The position numbers and the translations under genes were made by a program. Positions 1-14,466 of a stretch of 64,000 bases of DNA are shown in pieces (position 1 is the stretch's first letter; every line of letters begins with the position of its first letter). This stretch comes from Byssochlamys sp. IMV 00236 (taxonomy: Eukaryota > Ascomycota > Eurotiomycetes > Eurotiales > Thermoascaceae): positions 569,535-633,534 of the forward strand of contig MSJH02000810.1 in the NCBI GenBank assembly GCA_001931875.2, written 5' to 3'. The notes under the pieces were generated by a model. It was given only the letters and a program-made list of their open reading frames with translations. It made no database searches and was not told the origin of the DNA.

Positions 1-2
1 CA

Positions 3-1572
<1,570 letters not shown>

Positions 1573-2113
1573 AGACCGTACGAGCTTACATTTTGCAATT
1601 TGGGTTAGAGTCCGGATACAAGAGGAATTATGCATGTTAAGGTAGATAGCTAAATACGTCAAGTAGCTATTGTACGCCCAATAACGGAGTTAAATCAGGT
1701 TCCCAACATAAGCTGCCAGTCTTATCCCTAGTTCATCTTAATCCATCAAGTAATACAACAACTCTGCAGCATATTATCATAAATTGCATTATACATTATT
1801 CCCACCGTTGATGATAGAATATTCACTCTCCATCCTTCGTCCACCTGAATTCAGCCTCGTGTCTCATGTGGGGTCTTCGAGACTCCTAAGTATTGAGACC
1901 CGCCGAGCTCTTCTTCATCGGCCGTGGGGCCTCCAGCTCTCCTAGCAAGGGCCTGCGCGGAGAGAGTCAAAAAACATACACTTTGAACTTTTTGATTATT
2001 GACAAGACGGATTCATTCGTTCCTCTTTAACCAAGTTATAAGAAGAGCACTTATGAATTGATTGGAGAGGAATTATTTCCTGGACCGACCTCAATTCCTA
2101 CACCCATTCCAAG
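1573..2113. other. Intergenic, 541 bp
   Basis: This holds the 3' end of the oxidase gene and the promoter of the CoA-transferase. I see AT-rich stretches but no coding signal or recognisable motif. Confidence 0.5.
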
Positions 2114-3943
2114 ATGTACTCTCACCCTCTGCGGTCACTGTCGGTTGTCGGCAGAAGATCCGCCTACATCTCCGCACGTTGGAGCTCGAATCGAGGACTC
2201 GCGACAACAGCAACAGGTCAACATGCTACGACGACGACGAATAAGAGGTTACCGCTGGCGGGAATTCGGGTTTTGGACATGAGCAGAGTTCTAGCTGGGG
2301 TATGAGGAGTCCTTCCAAAAATACTTCATTAGAAATTCGCTTTTATCTCCGTTGTTCGCGAATGCGGAGAAAATGCGGGCGAGTAAATCGTGAGCTCTGA
2401 AGCTAACTTGAGGTTCATCGATTCCCGCAGCCATATTGTACACAAATACTAGGTGATCTGGGGTATGGATGTCCATGAATCCCTGATGTCGATACGTTCT
2501 GTACGAATTGTTCTTCTTCTGCAGTGGCGTGGGGCTTTGTGTATTGATGTTTATTCTCTGTCGCGATGGATTCTGTGGACTTTGCTGACTTGTGTTCGTG
2601 ATTTGATAAAGGGCCGAGATTATTAAAATCGAGCATCCCATACGAGGAGACGATACAAGAGCATGGGGACCCCCATTTGCTGCATATCTGGATGGAAGGG
2701 AAGGTCCCGGAGAGAGTGCATATTATCTCTCTGTAAGCCAAACCTCTTTTCGTCCTGGATCCAACAATATACATGGGAACTAATTGGCTTCTCCCAGGTG
2801 AACCGAAATAAAAAGTCCCTAGGACTTTCCTTCGCCCATCCCGAGGGCGTCGAAATCCTTCATGAACTGGCAAAGACCTGCGACGTGCTTGTCGAGAACT
2901 ACCTGCCCAATTCCCTCGCGAAATACAACATGGATTACGAGACGATTCGGAAGATCAACCCCAAATTGATCTATGCCAGTATCACGGGATACGGTCAGAC
3001 CGGGCCCTACAGCAATCGGCCAGGGTTTGATGTCATGGTCGAAGCGGAGTTCGGTTTGATGCACTTGACAGGACAACGGGATGGTCCGCCCGTGAAGGTG
3101 GGAGTGGCAGTGACAGATCTGACGACGGGACTCTATGCGTGCAACTCAATCATGGCGGCGCTGCTGCATAGAGTGCACACTGGGGAGGGTCAGCATCTTG
3201 ACGTATGCCTGAGCGACTGCCAGACGGCTACGTTGGCTAATATGGGCAGCTCAGTGCTCATCAGTGGCAAGAAGGACTCTGGACGATGGGGGACAGCACA
3301 CCGTAAGTAGAGAGTCTCTTTCTAACCACGGCATTTGTCAAAACAGAATAGCTGACGAGTTTTCCAGCCTCTGTGGTCCCTTATCAAGGCTTCAAAACTG
3401 CCGACGGAGACATCTTCATCGGCGGTGCCAACGACAAACTCTTCCGGATCTTGGCCGACAAACTAGGAAAACCAGAATGGAAGACGGACCCTAAATACAA
3501 CACCAACAATGACCGTGTGAAAAACCGAAAAGAGCTTGAAGGTCTCATCGAGGCTGAGACCACGAAAAAGACTACTCAGGAATGGCTGGATATTTTCGAA
3601 GGCTCGGGAATGCCCTATGCTGCTGTTAACGACGTTATGGGCACGTTCAATCACGAACATAGTAAGTTGATGCATCCCACCGGTTCAATCCTATATGTCA
3701 TGGAAAAAAATTGCTAATATAGATATATCTACAGCCAAGGCTCGCGGTATGGTCAAGGAAATCGACCATCCAGTCTGCGGTCCTATCAAGGTGATCAACA
3801 CACCAGTCAAATATTCAAATGCAGACCCGAGTATTCGGACACCACCACCTCTTCTAGGTGAGCATACTGACGAGGTGTTGGAAGGTCTGGGATTGAATAA
3901 AGACAAGATCCAGACGCTAAAGCAGAACGGCGTTGTTGCGTAA
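2114..3943 (+). CDS. Class III CoA-transferase, mitochondrial (SUGCT/CaiB-BaiF family)
   Basis: Six exons (2114-2299, 2431-2462, 2612-2732, 2798-3302, 3368-3661, 3735-3943) join in frame to a 448-residue protein. Residues 1-45 are rich in Arg, Ser and Thr with no acidic residues ([15 protein letters not shown]...), a typical mitochondrial presequence. The body begins [16 protein letters not shown] and [14 protein letters not shown], the Rossmann-like N-terminal signature of CaiB/Frc enzymes. NRPGFD near residue 190 contains the Asp expected to form the aspartyl-CoA anhydride. Closest named eukaryotic relatives are succinyl-CoA:glutarate CoA-transferase (human C7orf10) and alpha-methylacyl-CoA-type enzymes. 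Its acyl-CoA partner is inferred, not proven. It converges on an L-2-hydroxyglutarate dehydrogenase with 254 bp between the stops, which favours a glutarate-related role. Confidence 0.85.
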
Positions 3944-4197
3944 TTGGGTCATACGTATGAAATGGTGCTGCATTAGAATCCATTGAACATTGTAGTATAG
4001 ATGAATGTGACTCAAAAGTCGATAGGTGTAAAGCGCATGTATGGATCTTCCGTTCAGGTATCGATGATTGTAAACGCTCATTTTCTCATTCCCTTACGGT
4101 TGATCTTGGTTTGTAACTGCGAATGACCTAAGTGTATTTACCTTTATTTCCGCATATTATCGTCTTCATTCGTATATACAAGGGTGAAATCTCGACA

Positions 4198-5539
4198 TCA
4201 CTTATACAGAAGACCCTCGACCATCTTTCCGATAGCTAGGGCACTCGTCAATCCAGGGCTCTCAATGCCTAATAAGTTGATAAAACCGGGGAACCCCTCT
4301 TCCTTTTGAATGATGAAGTCCTGAAAGCCCTTCCCAGCGGTGTTTCCACCACCCGGGTTCAATTTCGGTCTGATGCCGCAGTAATCCAGATCGATTGCCT
4401 CTGGGTTGACGTTGGGCAAATACGCCTTGATTTGAGGTAGTGCCTCCTGAAGCCTGGCAGCACTCGGTTTTAGATCATTAGGGTCGCTGATCCATTCAAC
4501 ATCAGGTCCAAATCGTATGCGTCCGGTCAGATCCAAAGTGAGATGTGTACCCAGCCCACCATGTCCTGGCATCGGGGCCGGGTAGATCAACGTCGAAGTT
4601 CTGGGGGAAGATGCCGAGTAAGAGAAATACGTCCCCTTCGCGAAATACGGCGTGCGGTGTCGTTCCTCGGGGAGAACTAAGTTGTTGATATAGCAAGCCC
4701 CATTTCCTGCGCTATTTATGAGAGTTTCTGCTGTGATCGAATCCTCAGACCCGTCTTCAGATCGTGCCCATATCCGATATCCATCTTTGCCGGAATTCAA
4801 GGGCTCGATCCTAGTCACGGCCGTTTGGAGGGCGACATCTCCCCCCTGATTCTCATAGTCACCTTGTAAGCATGTCATTAACGAATGACTGTCCACAATT
4901 CCTGTAGTCAAACTCTCCACGATGCCCGCTTGCGCTCTGACTTCTGGCTCTCTCTGCTTCGCCTCCTCTTGACTGACCAGTCGTGTCGGTACACCTATCG
5001 ATTGCGCATGTTCGTGGACTCTGAGACAGGATTTCCATTCGTCTTCATTTTGGGCAACGATCCATTTCTTCGTGTTGCGATGGGGAATATCCCGCTTCTC
5101 GCATAGGTCGTATAACATCTCTCTACCCTTGATGCAGAGCTTCGTTTTCAGGGAATCTGCGGGGTAGTATATACCAGCATGGATGACCTACAATGCACGC
5201 CGTGATGTTAGCTGCAAGCACACACACACACACAGGAATTGGCGAAGGGACATACTTCTGAATTCCGACTACTTGTCTCCATCCCCACAGCTCCATGCCG
5301 TTCTAACAGTATCGTTGACGTGCCATCTCTCGAGGCCAATTGCCGAGCAACCGCAAGGCCTACTACTCCAGCTCCAATGACCTGAAGTGCGCTATTAGCT
5401 ATAATTCACACAATGCCCAACAAACGGGGAGAATTGCCAGACGTACCGCATGAGTAAAGTCCGCATTGACGGCGCGCGTGGTCGAGAAGAACCGTCTGGA
5501 GCGCAGGGCTTGAGGCGCGAACAACGACCGACCGACCAT
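4198..5539 (-). CDS. L-2-hydroxyglutarate dehydrogenase, FAD-dependent (mitochondrial)
   Basis: Three exons (5539-5447, 5381-5256, 5187-4198) give 402 residues. The first exon is an Arg-rich, acid-free leader ([18 protein letters not shown]), probably a mitochondrial signal. It is followed by [16 protein letters not shown], the FAD-binding GxGxxG motif of the DAO fold, and VIHAGIYY, a signature of L2HGDH/LhgO. CGIRPKL and [16 protein letters not shown] near the C-terminus are also typical. The enzyme oxidises L-2-hydroxyglutarate to 2-oxoglutarate and passes electrons to the quinone pool. Intron 2 contains a short (CA)n run at 5219-5234. Promoter sequence lies toward 5.6-6.4 kb. Confidence 0.9.
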
Positions 5540-6404
5540 GGCGGCTCAATGGAGAAAAGAATTCCAACGAGCCAGAAGTCTCGTCGTTGTCTGGAATACA
5601 ATCTCGGGAGGAGAGTTGTTATTTTTTGATCTGCCCCCATTCCTGGGATCTTGTCGTCACTTGCGGTTCTCCGCACTCGGGGTGGATTCGGCGATAAGTC
5701 CGAAACCCACGCTAAGTAAGTAAATCGTCCCGAGAATATATGGAGGTCTTATCGATCTTGTCTTTTGTTTACTATTGGGTAATATTTTATTTTGGCTGTA
5801 TTATGGGTCTATGAGGAGGACGGGGAAACCGGGTCTTGTGCTGATTATGTAAATCCATGAGGTTGCACGGAGAAAATGGCATATTTTCAACATCAAGTTG
5901 CGGTTGTATATTTATGGCCAGCTTCAAGATGAAGGCTTCGTTACATGCGTTTGGTAAAATACGGAATATGGAGTACTTAACCCCCCACTCTCGACATCTC
6001 GAGAGAATACCAACGTCATCTTCAAGATGTTGATAACGACACGAACGTATGGTCTGTTCGGAAGTTGTACTGTTTAATCGTAAAATGACAATTTACTAAT
6101 GGTTCAGACCTTGAGAGGGGTGCACCTATTTGCCCATTTTCAGCATTTGGGTAACTTGTAAGATATTTGCGAGTTGCGGAAGAAACTCTTCGTCTATGTG
6201 TATGAGTGTAATACGATGAATTGACGCGTCTAAACTCATTAAAAATATTTAACCATCTATCCGGATATCAATAAGAGTAGGGAAACGCGAGTGCAGATTT
6301 TCGGGTATTGAATGGACATGAAAAGCAGAATCAAAGCAAGTCCACGCAAACGGAAAGCAAGTGCCTACACTTGAAATATTCCTGGGAAACCGTACACGGA
6401 AACG
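5540..6404. other. Intergenic, 865 bp
   Basis: This lies between the start of the hydroxyglutarate dehydrogenase gene and the stop of vps52, both on the minus strand. It should hold the dehydrogenase promoter. The only open frames are short and have no codon-bias or homology support. Confidence 0.5.
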
Positions 6405-8760
6405 TTAGGTTCTTTTCGCTGTCGATTTGAGCAACTCGTCAAAATGCTGTATATGGTTCAGTAATTGGTTTCTCCCGAAAGGGTGAGTGACTAAAACATA
6501 CCTGTTTCTGCTCAGCTGCTAGTTTTCCATCCGTATCCTGTTCATTGTCAGTGAACCTACTCGATAATCAGAAATTTAAGGGAAGGAAGACGTACGCTGA
6601 TGATGGTTAGAACCAAAGAGTAATTATTAAAGAGGAAGCGTTCCCTTCTCTTCGGATCTCCAGTGCTTCGACTGAGTTTTGTGAGAAGAGAGTCGAATTC
6701 GGCAGTTAATCTTGCAAGACTGTTTGATAGGGGTTCGTCATCACCTGCCTCGCCACTCAGAGCTAATATGCCATGAAGCAGTTGACCGAATCGCTGAGTG
6801 AGGAAGTGAGGCGCGGATGAGTGCTTGTCATCTCCCCCTAATGAAAGAGAGGGGACTGAACTTCGTCCTGAAGCCGACAAGCGCTTCAATGACTCGCAGT
6901 GCATATCCATAATTTTCTGGAATCGCGGCCACAATAGCATGTTGGTGCCGTTGACGTACGAGTCTGCCACAGGAATCTTGCGGCGCTGTAGCTCAAAGGC
7001 GGATTGCTGATTTAATCTGACGCATAACAGAACACCAAGACTATCAGTACTGTTTTCGATCAATTGTTTGGTCAACGACTGCCCGAGAGCAAAGACAGGC
7101 TCGAAGATTTCGACGGCTCTGCGGGAGATCTGGTGGAATGTCTTAGTGGAAAACATCTCAGTCATGAAAGAATACTCTGCTGAGACATTATCAACCAGAG
7201 CAAGATTGAAGTTTCTGAATGGGACCTCAATTCCATGAACCGACTTGTCTTCATCCACAAGATACGACGACATGGCCATATGGTTGGTGGTTCTGAGTAT
7301 ATCCATTCTTCTTCCCAGAGAGAAAGGATCGTGGGCGGCAGTCACACCTCGACCAGTGGTTAAGATATTTCCTGCCACATTTAGTAACCGTGCACTTAAA
7401 CAGACAGCATCGGAGCACTCACCAGTGCGTTGAGACGAAGGATCACCGCCCAGAACATCATTTCTATCGGTATGCAATTTCAGCTTCTCCAGGGCTTGAT
7501 TGTACCGTGTAAAATTAGACAGATAGTACCAGCGCATCGTGTTGACATATGCTTGCGTTATCTGTTCTGTAAGAGTAGGATGGGCCCTGGAGATGTAGCT
7601 ATATAGGTCCTTGAATTTGACCAGCTTCTGTTGCTGCAGGATCTGAGCGTTGATATTTGGCGATCGTAAAGCTCTAATCTGAGAGACCAAGTAGTCGCGG
7701 ATTCTTTCGACAGCCTGCATTCTTACTCAGCACAACCTGTCGCCAGAAGCGGAAGATATACCCACCTTGTTCTTGATGTCTGTCAATAATGGCTTGACAT
7801 CCTCGATCGCTTTGATATTATTCGATCCAGAAGACTTGGCTTCGATGGTAGCAGCGCGGGCTTCCAATTCAGTTAGGGCTTTCATCCAGTTCTCGTCGAT
7901 TGGTCCATCAGCGATCACTTTGACCGCCTTAGGAGAGATACTGATCTCTTCCACTGCTGGTCCCAGGAGCTTTTCTACATTCCTTCTATTTTCAAGCTTG
8001 GCGTTCAGCTGGATGGAACGGGACTGGAGCGTCTCGATTTCAGCAGAAACAGCCCCGAGTTCAGTCTGGAAATCCGCGAGATACGACTCGACTGATTTCA
8101 GGATATCATCGCAATCCTGGGCAATTCAATCAGTATGGAGACTGGAGATGTCTTATGGAGGACTCAGCATACGGTAATGGCATTATGGAGTTCTTGGAAT
8201 TTATCTCTTTCCTTTTCAACTACATACGGTATTAACAACTTCTGCAATATAATCGCTCGAACTGGACAGGCCATACATTGCTGGATCGTCTGGGCACCTG
8301 CTTCACTCTTGAGAAACACGTTCGTCTCATCTTTCTTCGAAATAAATTCTTCTAGGCTGAGGCCCTCAAAGTCAATCGTCTCCACGAGCTGCGCTGGCTT
8401 CTCCGCGGGCTCTGCCTCTGCATCAAGGCCTGTTCCGCCACTCTCGTCACTCCGTTTTCCAATGATAGCATTCAGCACGTCAATGGGATCTGGTACACCG
8501 GGTGGACGTGAACTGGACGTTCCTTGTTTCTGGGACGCGCCATTGGAAGCGCGAGCAGTACCTGGGAGGGATGCCGTGGAGTCATTCGAGATAGATAATA
8601 GAGACAACGAGGATGACCGCGGATTGATCCCTGGGCGATTCGAGGGTGGATTAGGGGAAAGATGGGAGGGTCTGCGCGAGTGAGGCGAATAATTGCGGTT
8701 ATTGTATGGAGACGGAGAGCCCGAGGGCGTTGAATGACCAGATAGACGATCCAGCCACAT
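6405..8760 (-). CDS. vps52: Vps52, GARP tethering complex subunit
   Basis: Six exons (8760-8277, 8219-8173, 8116-7766, 7714-6596, 6537-6502, 6446-6405) give 692 residues. The first ~110 residues are low-complexity Ser/Pro/Asn. A coiled-coil region follows (FEKERDKFQELHNAITDCDDILKSVE...), then the Vps52 core, including LLWPRFQKIMDMHCESLKRL and HFLTQRFGQLLHGILAL, which match the LLWPRF...HYITRRYAEF region of animal VPS52. GARP tethers endosome-derived vesicles to the trans-Golgi network through Vps51-54. The first 57-nt intron is in frame and could be read through; I treat it as spliced because removal restores the conserved QQFEKERDKF run. The last two exons are tiny (36 and 42 nt). It is divergent from eIF5A, with 437 bp between the start codons. 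Confidence 0.88.
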
Positions 8761-9197
8761 CCTCAGCAGATAGCACGGTCAGCCGCCCAGGCACCGTGAT
8801 GCGCAACCGGAAGCATGAATATGAGACAGCTATCCGGGCCAATTCGCCTCCACCAGTCTCCAGGAACGGCAGATGGAAGAGAACAGAGAGCTGGTGAGAG
8901 TCGAACTGGAGCTTGTTCGCTGTCCTGTCCTGCTAGCTCCGCACGTCTAGTTAATCGGCGGCGGTCGAGATGCTTACATAAGACGCCTAACGCTAAGGCA
9001 CCAAATTGTGTTAGCGCCCTGAGACCCCGCCACAACGAAAGTGCGCGACTTGAAAAACTGCCTTTTCGCTCGATTCATCGAATTCCCCGTTTCTCGTCCC
9101 GTCCTTCTCTGCTTCCAATTTTCCTTGCGTGCTCATCTGCCGTCCTTCTCTTCATCCGTCTTTCGATTTTTACCAGGAAGACTCTATTACCGTCACC
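8761..9197. promoter_or_regulatory. Shared vps52 / eIF5A divergent promoter, 437 bp
   Basis: Both flanking genes start here and run away from each other. The eIF5A-proximal 150 bp is strongly pyrimidine-rich (runs of CTTTTCGC, TTCTCTGC type), as is common for highly expressed fungal genes. No single factor site stands out. Confidence 0.55.
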
Positions 9198-9950
9198 ATG
9201 GCCGACGACGCCCAGGTAAGCTCCTTTCTTGCCCTGTCCAACCTGCACGGTTCTTTTCTATTCTGCCCCGCATCTTCACCTGCCGGCGAGGAAAATCCCT
9301 GTCTGCGCAACACAAGTCAAAGCAATCTCAGTCTATATGGATACTGACAGTCGCTGCTATCAAACAGCATGAGCACACCTTCGAGAGCGCCGATGCCGGT
9401 GCCTCTACGACCTTCCCCATGCAGTGTTCTGCCCTGAGGAAGAACGGTCACGTTGTCATCAAGGGTCGCCCATGCAAGATCGTTGAGATGTCCACCTCCA
9501 AGACCGGAAAGCACGGTCACGCCAAGGTCCACATCGTTGCCATTGATATCTTCACTGGCAAGAAGCTCGAAGATCTGTCTCCCTCCACCCACAACATGGA
9601 CGTCCCCGTTGTCCACCGCAAGGAGTACCAGCTCGTAAGTGACGCTTGAGAGGACGAGTGCCTTTGTGCAATAGCAACTGACCTCTTATGACAGATCGAT
9701 GTCACTGACGATGACTTCCTGTCCCTCATGGACGACACCGGTGCCACCAAGGACGACGTCAAGCTTCCCGAGGGTGAAGTCGGTGAGAAGATCAACCGTC
9801 TCTTCCGTGAGGAGGAGAAGGACACTAGTATGTTCTCTTATTCTAGATCCTGGATATACAATTTGCTGACTGGTCCTAGACGTCGTTGTCCTGACCTCCA
9901 TGGGTGAGGAAATCGCCGTCGATGCCAAGGAGGCTCCCCGTGGTGCCTAA
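9198..9950 (+). CDS. eif5A: Translation factor eIF5A (hypusine-containing)
   Basis: Four exons (9198-9215, 9368-9634, 9695-9827, 9880-9950) give 162 residues, the normal length. The first exon encodes only MADDAQ, ending at a GTAAGC donor. The loop [12 protein letters not shown] contains the lysine (K54 here) that deoxyhypusine synthase and hydroxylase convert to hypusine. The protein binds the ribosomal E site, relieves stalling at proline and other hard motifs, and helps termination. The start is fixed by the good context CACCATGG and by the family N-terminus. A longer frame running in from upstream is intron and leader sequence and is not used. Confidence 0.97.
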
Positions 9951-10502
9951 ACGTAATGCGACTGAGCTACTTTCTCATTGTGCTTATGTCAAAATCCACC
10001 CCAGAGATCATGAAACGTTCCGTGGAATTTTTGATCTTGGGATACTCGGCTGGCTTGTCCCTGTCTTATATCGGTCAATGTGCCACGAGATGTGGGCTGG
10101 ATCTACAGACGGATTGCTCTCGATTGGCAGTATAATTACGCCTTGTCCGAAGAACAGTTTGGAGTTCAGCACCTCACGATAGTTTTGACGAACGAATAAA
10201 AAAATTTCAGCGTATACAGACGATTCGTGTCAAATTTCATACCTAATAACTACTTGATCTTTGGAGCGTAGGCCTTATTTTATTTCTTTATAAAGTTTAT
10301 ATATATCCTCACCAGGTCCACTCAAGCGAGACGTAGTTGAAATAGATCTCGTGGTGGCGATGTAATAATAATATAGCCTTGCAACTTAACAAGCGAGGTC
10401 TAGAAAAAGTTCCTTCAGGTGGAGGCGGCTTTTCATCTCCCGAGGAGCCCAGACCCCGCAATTACCGGCTCGATGTCACGAGCATGAACCACGCTGGTCG
10501 GC
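9951..10502. other. Intergenic, 552 bp
   Basis: This is the eIF5A 3' region (AATAAAAAAATTT near 10196) and the rrn7 promoter. No coding signal was seen. Confidence 0.5.
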
Positions 10503-12655
10503 ATGGAGTATGTCACGCGCGGGGTATGTGGACAGGAAGGATGTCGTGAGACACGGTATTACCTTGATAATGGCCTCTGGTTTTGTCTGCGTGGTCACCA
10601 GCAAGAGGTACGTGCACCATGCATCGCAGTCGCACATGGCTGGAAGAGATCGACAACGCTGACGGGAGGCTTAATCCGTTTGGTCTTTATAGGGACGACA
10701 AGTCGAGGAGGATCCTGAAGACTTCGGGACACAGGGTAAAATAAACAGAATAAAGAAAGCAGCGGCAGAGAAGACTCAAAAGAGTACGTCTACATCCTGA
10801 TGGAGCATCGAAATTTTCTTGTATCTCATCGGCATCATCCAATCACAAGCTAGTAATTATCTTCTAACATCACGATACAGCCTATCGTGGTCGACGCGCT
10901 TTTACTCTGTTCCTGCAGATTTACCAGTTAATCCTATGGAAGCAATGTTTTGCTCTCGTGCAGCAGAAGGGTTTCCCTTCCGAATTCGAGGTCAGCATAG
11001 TTATCCGTCTTCACTTTTCTGAATCCCGGGCGAAAATTGCTAATATCCCTTTCAACCAAAAGACGGTGGTTAAAGATCTTTGGGCTCTTCGACTGGAAAG
11101 GCTCTCTGAAAAGATCGAAACTGCTTCTGATGCAGAGCTTGATGCGCAAATTTTCAGCTCTCAGGCCATCGCAGCCGAGGATGACGAGGATGGGCCTCGA
11201 ATGCGTTGGGGCAAGGTTACAGACAACCCAACTCTAGCTGAAACACTTGGGTTATGTTACCTAGGAGCCTTGCTGCTTAGATTACCAGTTGGTATTTCGG
11301 ATCTCCACAGGTAAGGGAAACTACCTAGATATGTGGCATGCTGCGTATGCGCTAATGTTCTCTCATCAAGATTCGCCATGCGACAGGAGATTCCCTTTAT
11401 CAGGGCTGTCCGGGAAGTTCCTCGTGAAATGAGAGACCGTCTTCCTCAGGAATACATTGGTGCATTAGATACGAGGGTAATGTTCCCACGGTACCTGCTT
11501 CTATCCTTGCTGACTTTGTAGCAGCGCCTTCTACAAGCAGAGCACTTACATAGACTCGTGCTTGAGTTGGCACTTCTCTACAACAAGAGATTCGGTGTCA
11601 CCTTTCCTCCACTGAATTCGCCGCTTATCCTGTTCAACCACGTTAAACAACTCTCGCTTCCCAGTAAGTGTTCTCGGCCATGAAAAATAATGCGTTCTGG
11701 ATACAAAATCTGACAAGGAACAGTTGAGATTTATCCTGCAGTGAATCAGTTACAGAAACTTACAGGTTTCACGTTTCAGTTTCCAGCCAGTGTTAAGGAT
11801 AAAGCTACATATCTCCTGATGCCAGAAGTGCAGTTAATGTCTTTAATTGTTGTTTCAACCAAACTTCTTTTCCCGTTCGATGATGTTGAACGATATCCGG
11901 AATCAACAAAAGAACCAGGATCTCAAAGGATGAACTGGAAAGTTTGGGCAGAAGCTCAGAAACAGTTCGAGTCTCGAACAACGGAAGGTGGAAGAATTGG
12001 AAAAGGCAATGAGATTCTGGTCAACGAGACGGACGTTTTTGATATGACAACACTCCAGCTTGATGAGTATATGGATTGGTATGAGAAGAGCTGGCTCGAT
12101 GTGAGAAGTAAGAACTGCACCATCGCTTCATTATGTGAGTTCGAAACTAACTATCTAAAAGCCTCGCATCCACTAGCGGATATGTTTCCCGCTGGCCGAA
12201 CCGGTATCGAAGACGAGCCACAGCCTATCTCGATGACGGATGATCAAGATCCGTTGCAAAAGAAACTAGACACGGTCATGGGGGCTTTGAAACCGAGGAA
12301 AGCCCTTAGCAAAGAAGAGATCGAAGGTCGCGAAGACGACATCATTCGCCCTGGTGAATTATATCAGCGGTACAGATCCGAAGGTGATCTTCCAGAAACA
12401 GCAAGGGCCTTCTACGAAGCTGCCTCCAAGATCGTAGGGCTGTCTTTGCATAGACTCGTCAGAACAGTCTTCGAGACAGAAAGAAGACTTGACCAATGGT
12501 TGGATAGCAAGAGGAGAATGGAATACCATGGAGAATATCCTGAGACCGATGCTGGCACTAGTGTGTTTGGTCTAGGTGAGGAAGATGAAGATATGAGTGA
12601 TCTGGAATATTTGGATGAGCGGGAGTTCTCTGCACCAGAAGATGATGGGATTTGA
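10503..12655 (+). CDS. rrn7: RNA polymerase I core factor subunit Rrn7 (TAF1B family)
   Basis: Seven exons (10503-10607, 10693-10783, 10881-10990, 11063-11310, 11371-11476, 11522-11663, 11724-12655) give 577 residues. The N-terminus is a zinc ribbon with C9, C14, C28 and H32, which defines Rrn7/TAF1B and is related to the TFIIB ribbon. Cyclin-like regions follow (AFTLFLQIYQLILWKQ; RQEIPFIRAVREVP), then a conserved FTFQFPASVKDKATYLLMPE block and an acidic C-terminus. With Rrn6 and Rrn11 the protein forms core factor, which recruits Pol I to the rDNA promoter. Short exons and an initiator methionine directly before the ribbon support the start. The splice set closes in frame, but the exon 3/4 junction acceptor (11062) is the least certain. 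Confidence 0.87.
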
Positions 12656-13072
12656 TCTGTACTAGGCATTGCATGGATTCTTTTATCTTATCGTCATCAG
12701 ACAATACTACAATTAACAGGATTGGTAAGAATACGAGGATAGCAAATACGTCTAGAAAGAGATGGAATTTATGTGTAACGTAGAAAGTATTCTGTACGTC
12801 TCTCTATAGTTGCCATCACCTTGGCACTAGCGTCAATTCAATGCAATGCATAAATGCGGAGAAGTAAACCCTACAATGCCTACATACTCCCAGTTGGAGC
12901 CATCCGAGCCACCCGCAGTCGACCAGACGGAAATAGAAGTTAGGGCTTAGGGCATGTTTCGCCTCCGACCCACCCGCTCGCCCCTGCTAAGCGAGAATCT
13001 TCAAATTGTCACCCGTTCCCAACGACTGACCAGCGAACGATCATCAGCCAGCAACGGACGAATATCGCAACC
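12656..13072. other. Intergenic, promoter and leader of the ubiquitin-eL40 gene
   Basis: The 3' side of rrn7 is followed by a leader for the ubiquitin fusion gene. The leader exon ends at 13073 in ...CGCAACCA, giving the A of the start codon. No other feature was seen. Confidence 0.5.
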
Positions 13073-13984
<912 letters not shown>

Positions 13985-14466
13985 ACGCTTCGTTATTTTA
14001 CTTGCGGATGTGCTACTGTTTGTGGGGACGTGATGACATGGATCTTGTATCCCGATTGACGGCAAGGGAGGTTCAGGCGTTGAGATGATATAGCGGAAAA
14101 AAATTAAAGCTAGTTCAATGTCCTTCAAAAAACACTTCAAAGAACCCCAAAGAGTTCCTCCCGAGAGAAAAGTCGCAATCAGCAACAGATTCATAAATAT
14201 TTATGTAAACATGTTCGCAGATAATATAACTATATCTTATGATAAGTCTTTTCTTTTGGAACCGGGTAGACTTTTGGGAAACCGAGCAATTTCGAGAAAA
14301 GGTTATGAACTACATAATTGAGTAACGAAGTAGAAAAAAAATATGCTTCCAGAGCCTCAAGACTACGTAACTCCTCCAACTTGGATGAGAGCCATGACGG
14401 ATAACACTAGGCGCCGGATAACTGGTAACTGGTACTCGTACAAAGCCACCACCTCACTTCCCACGC
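13985..14466. other. Intergenic, 482 bp, between convergent genes
   Basis: This lies tail-to-tail between the ubiquitin-eL40 gene and the Yip1-family gene. It is AT-rich with A-tracts (GTAGAAAAAAAATATGC near 14335). No coding evidence. Confidence 0.5.

Noticed and set aside
8880..8960. Possible tRNA fragment (GAGTCGAACT-like string)
   Set aside because: The neighbouring bases do not form the T-arm or acceptor stem.
9041..9649. Longer frame extending eIF5A upstream
   Set aside because: It runs through leader and the first intron. The family N-terminus and the CACCATGG context place the start at 9198.
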